From CAYLHF01 sp964383365 (GTDB taxonomy: Bacteria; Bacteroidota; Rhodothermia; Rhodothermales; UBA10348): 51,810 nucleotides of DNA. Where the stretch lies: contig CAYLHF010000020.1 of assembly GCA_964383365.1 (NCBI GenBank), positions 1 to 51,810 on the forward strand, given 5' to 3'. Positions 50,648-51,810 of this stretch are shown piece after piece. Under the pieces are notes generated by a model, which searched no databases, was not told the origin of the DNA, and worked only from the letters and a program-made list of their open reading frames with translations. Within the stretch, counting starts at the first letter, position 1; each line of letters begins with the position of its first letter. A program made the translations under genes and the position numbers.

Positions 50648-51810
50648 CTATAGGGATTGCCCCTGTTCAATCTCGTTCTCTTTCGGAACAGAGAGCCACA
50701 AACTTACGGTCGCGACCGTCAACAGACCGGCTGAAACAGTGAAGGCAACGTCCGCTCCCCAGAATTCCCAGGCTGTACCTAGAACGACTGCACCGGGAAG
50801 TGCCGCCATACCGGCGATCATATGATAGCCTCCGAGAAGGGACGCTCTGAGATCAGCAGGCGCGAGGTCTGCTATCCACGCCCGCTCAACGCTTTCTGTC
50901 CACGCCGTCGAGCCCGTATAGAGAATAAATCCGAGCCAGACGAACCCCTCCCTATGCGGAAGCAGGATCAGCACAACCAACAGAATGATTCGGAGAACCC
51001 ATCCCAGGATTGTCATCCGAAAGCGTCCTCGTCGATCGGATACGGAACCGGCATACGCCGTAACCACCATTCGGCCCAGGTGAGCGACCATCCACAGTAG
51101 TGGGATGGCCACAGCCGACAGGCCGAGGCTATGCGCCCAGAAAATTAGCAGTAGATCCGGGATCGCAGCAAAGGAGGCCATGCCAGTCGTCAGGATGACA
51201 CTCCGGGTCTGACCTTTCAGGGCAGATCGAAGCTGCGGACGGGTCCCTCCTGTCGTCACCGAAGAAACCGTCCGGAGTGCCGTTAAAAGAAGAACCAGAA
51301 CCAACACCCCGGGCACAGCAGATACCAGAATTACGTCGCTAAGCGACCATCCAGCCCACAATAGACCGGCAGCCAGAAGCGGCCCGAGGCTCGCGCCGGC
51401 ATGGTCCATGGCCCGATGAAAACCAAAAGCGGCTCCTCTCGTACCCGATGGCACCGCTCCTGCAATTATCGAGTCGCGAGGTGCTGTTCTGAGTCCTTTT
51501 CCGACACGATCGGTAAATCGGAGAAATAGCACTGCCGGCCACGATCCGGCCAGTGCGATGAATGGTCTCGCTGAGTTCGAGATCGTATATCCTGTCCCGA
51601 CGAGTTCCTTGAATCTGCCCGACCGATCAGCCCAGATTCCTGAGACCATTTTCAGGAGTGATGACGTGGCTTCAGCGACACCTTCTATCAGTCCCAGGGC
51701 TGCCGGGCCTGCACCCAAAACGGATGTCAGGAAAACAGGTAGGAGGGGCATTACCATCTCACTCGCAATATCGTTGGCGAGCGACACCGCTCCCAGGAGT
51801 AGCACCGTCT
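50648..51810 (-). CDS. MFS transporter, 5' end outside the window
   Basis: 387 residues are visible with about eleven or twelve hydrophobic segments. The frame is open to the last base (TVLLLGAVSLANDIASEM), with no convincing start, so a few N-terminal residues are missing. Major facilitator motifs: IWADRSGRFKELVGTGY-like loop A after TM2 (GxxADRxGR) and GSVSDRRGRFRM in the second half. The start NDIASEMVMPLLPVFL resembles drug or sugar efflux-type MFS permeases of the DHA1 kind. The substrate is unknown. It precedes the decarboxylase gene by about 30 bases on the same strand, so an operon exporting the amine product is conceivable but not shown. Confidence 0.88.
   Translation of the reverse strand, partial: TVLLLGAVSLANDIASEMVMPLLPVFLTSVLGAGPAALGLIEGVAEATSSLLKMVSGIWADRSGRFKELVGTGYTISNSARPFIALAGSWPAVLFLRFTDRVGKGLRTAPRDSIIAGAVPSGTRGAAFGFHRAMDHAGASLGPLLAAGLLWAGWSLSDVILVSAVPGVLVLVLLLTALRTVSSVTTGGTRPQLRSALKGQTRSVILTTGMASFAAIPDLLLIFWAHSLGLSAVAIPLLWMVAHLGRMVVTAYAGSVSDRRGRFRMTILGWVLRIILLVVLILLPHREGFVWLGFILYTGSTAWTESVERAWIADLAPADLRASLLGGYHMIAGMAALPGAVVLGTAWEFWGADVAFTVSAGLLTVATVSLWLSVPKENEIEQGQSL

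Noticed and set aside
1..51810. tRNA, rRNA, CRISPR arrays, insertion sequences, phage or attachment sites
   Set aside because: I looked for cloverleaf-like spacers, regularly spaced direct repeats, transposase and integrase motifs and terminal inverted repeats in all intergenic regions and saw none.

Overview
The window is a gene-dense stretch (no gene-free interval above about 210 bases) of a Bacteroidota/Rhodothermota-type chromosome, most likely a Rhodothermia or Balneolia relative. The evidence is the mix of protein families: C-terminal type IX secretion (T9SS) sorting domains, TonB receptors with carboxypeptidase-like N-terminal domains, TonB/DUF4249 pairs, a FecI/FecR/STN-receptor module, DUF2911, DUF3570 and many tiny signal-peptide start regions without strong Shine-Dalgarno sites. 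Base composition looks evenly moderate-to-high GC by eye. I saw no insertion sequence, phage gene, CRISPR array, tRNA or rRNA. Two runs of exactly 100 N (1921-2020 and 7364-7463) are assembly gaps of unknown true size and damage three genes.

Layout. 1-1692: the tail of a class III aminotransferase and an SGLT-type sodium:solute symporter. 1753-5466 (minus strand): an ECF sigma factor, a cysteine-free membrane protein that is probably its anti-sigma partner, and two exported HEAT-repeat proteins, one broken by a gap. 5651-7363: a DUF2911 protein and an outer-membrane barrel cut by the second gap. 7464-11614 (minus): FecI-like sigma factor, FecR and an STN-domain TonB receptor. 11782-13159: a small cysteine-tailed lipoprotein (DUF4266-like) translationally coupled to a DUF3570 outer-membrane protein. 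13257-14980: an S1/P1 nuclease and, divergently, a lipoprotein.

15017-25406 is the metabolic core: eight tightly packed genes that carry xanthine to ureidoglycolate. They are membrane urate oxidase PuuD (lacking any cytochrome c domain), xanthine dehydrogenase XdhA/XdhB and its insertion factor XdhC, allantoinase, a fused allantoicase/OHCU decarboxylase, a CitE-like TIM-barrel protein of unassigned function, and 5-hydroxyisourate hydrolase. The CitE-like protein is the most interesting unknown because it sits exactly where a glyoxylate- or ureidoglycolate-consuming step is missing.

25566-32881: a FtsX/MacB-type permease, a Rieske-glutamate synthase fusion, a PhoB/PhoR-like two-component pair, a MarR regulator and a queuosine-precursor transporter. 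32994-37376: an operon of three exported proteins, each with exactly seven Ca-binding FG-GAP/VCBS-type repeats, that is, one seven-bladed propeller each; only the first has a T9SS tail. 37389-45752 (minus): IlvE, a family 2 glycosyltransferase and two tandem TonB receptor/DUF4249 lipoprotein pairs. 45882-51810: a conserved-looking 80-residue membrane-anchored protein, a T9SS-sorted M1 aminopeptidase, a YceI protein, a PLP-dependent amino-acid decarboxylase and a truncated MFS transporter.
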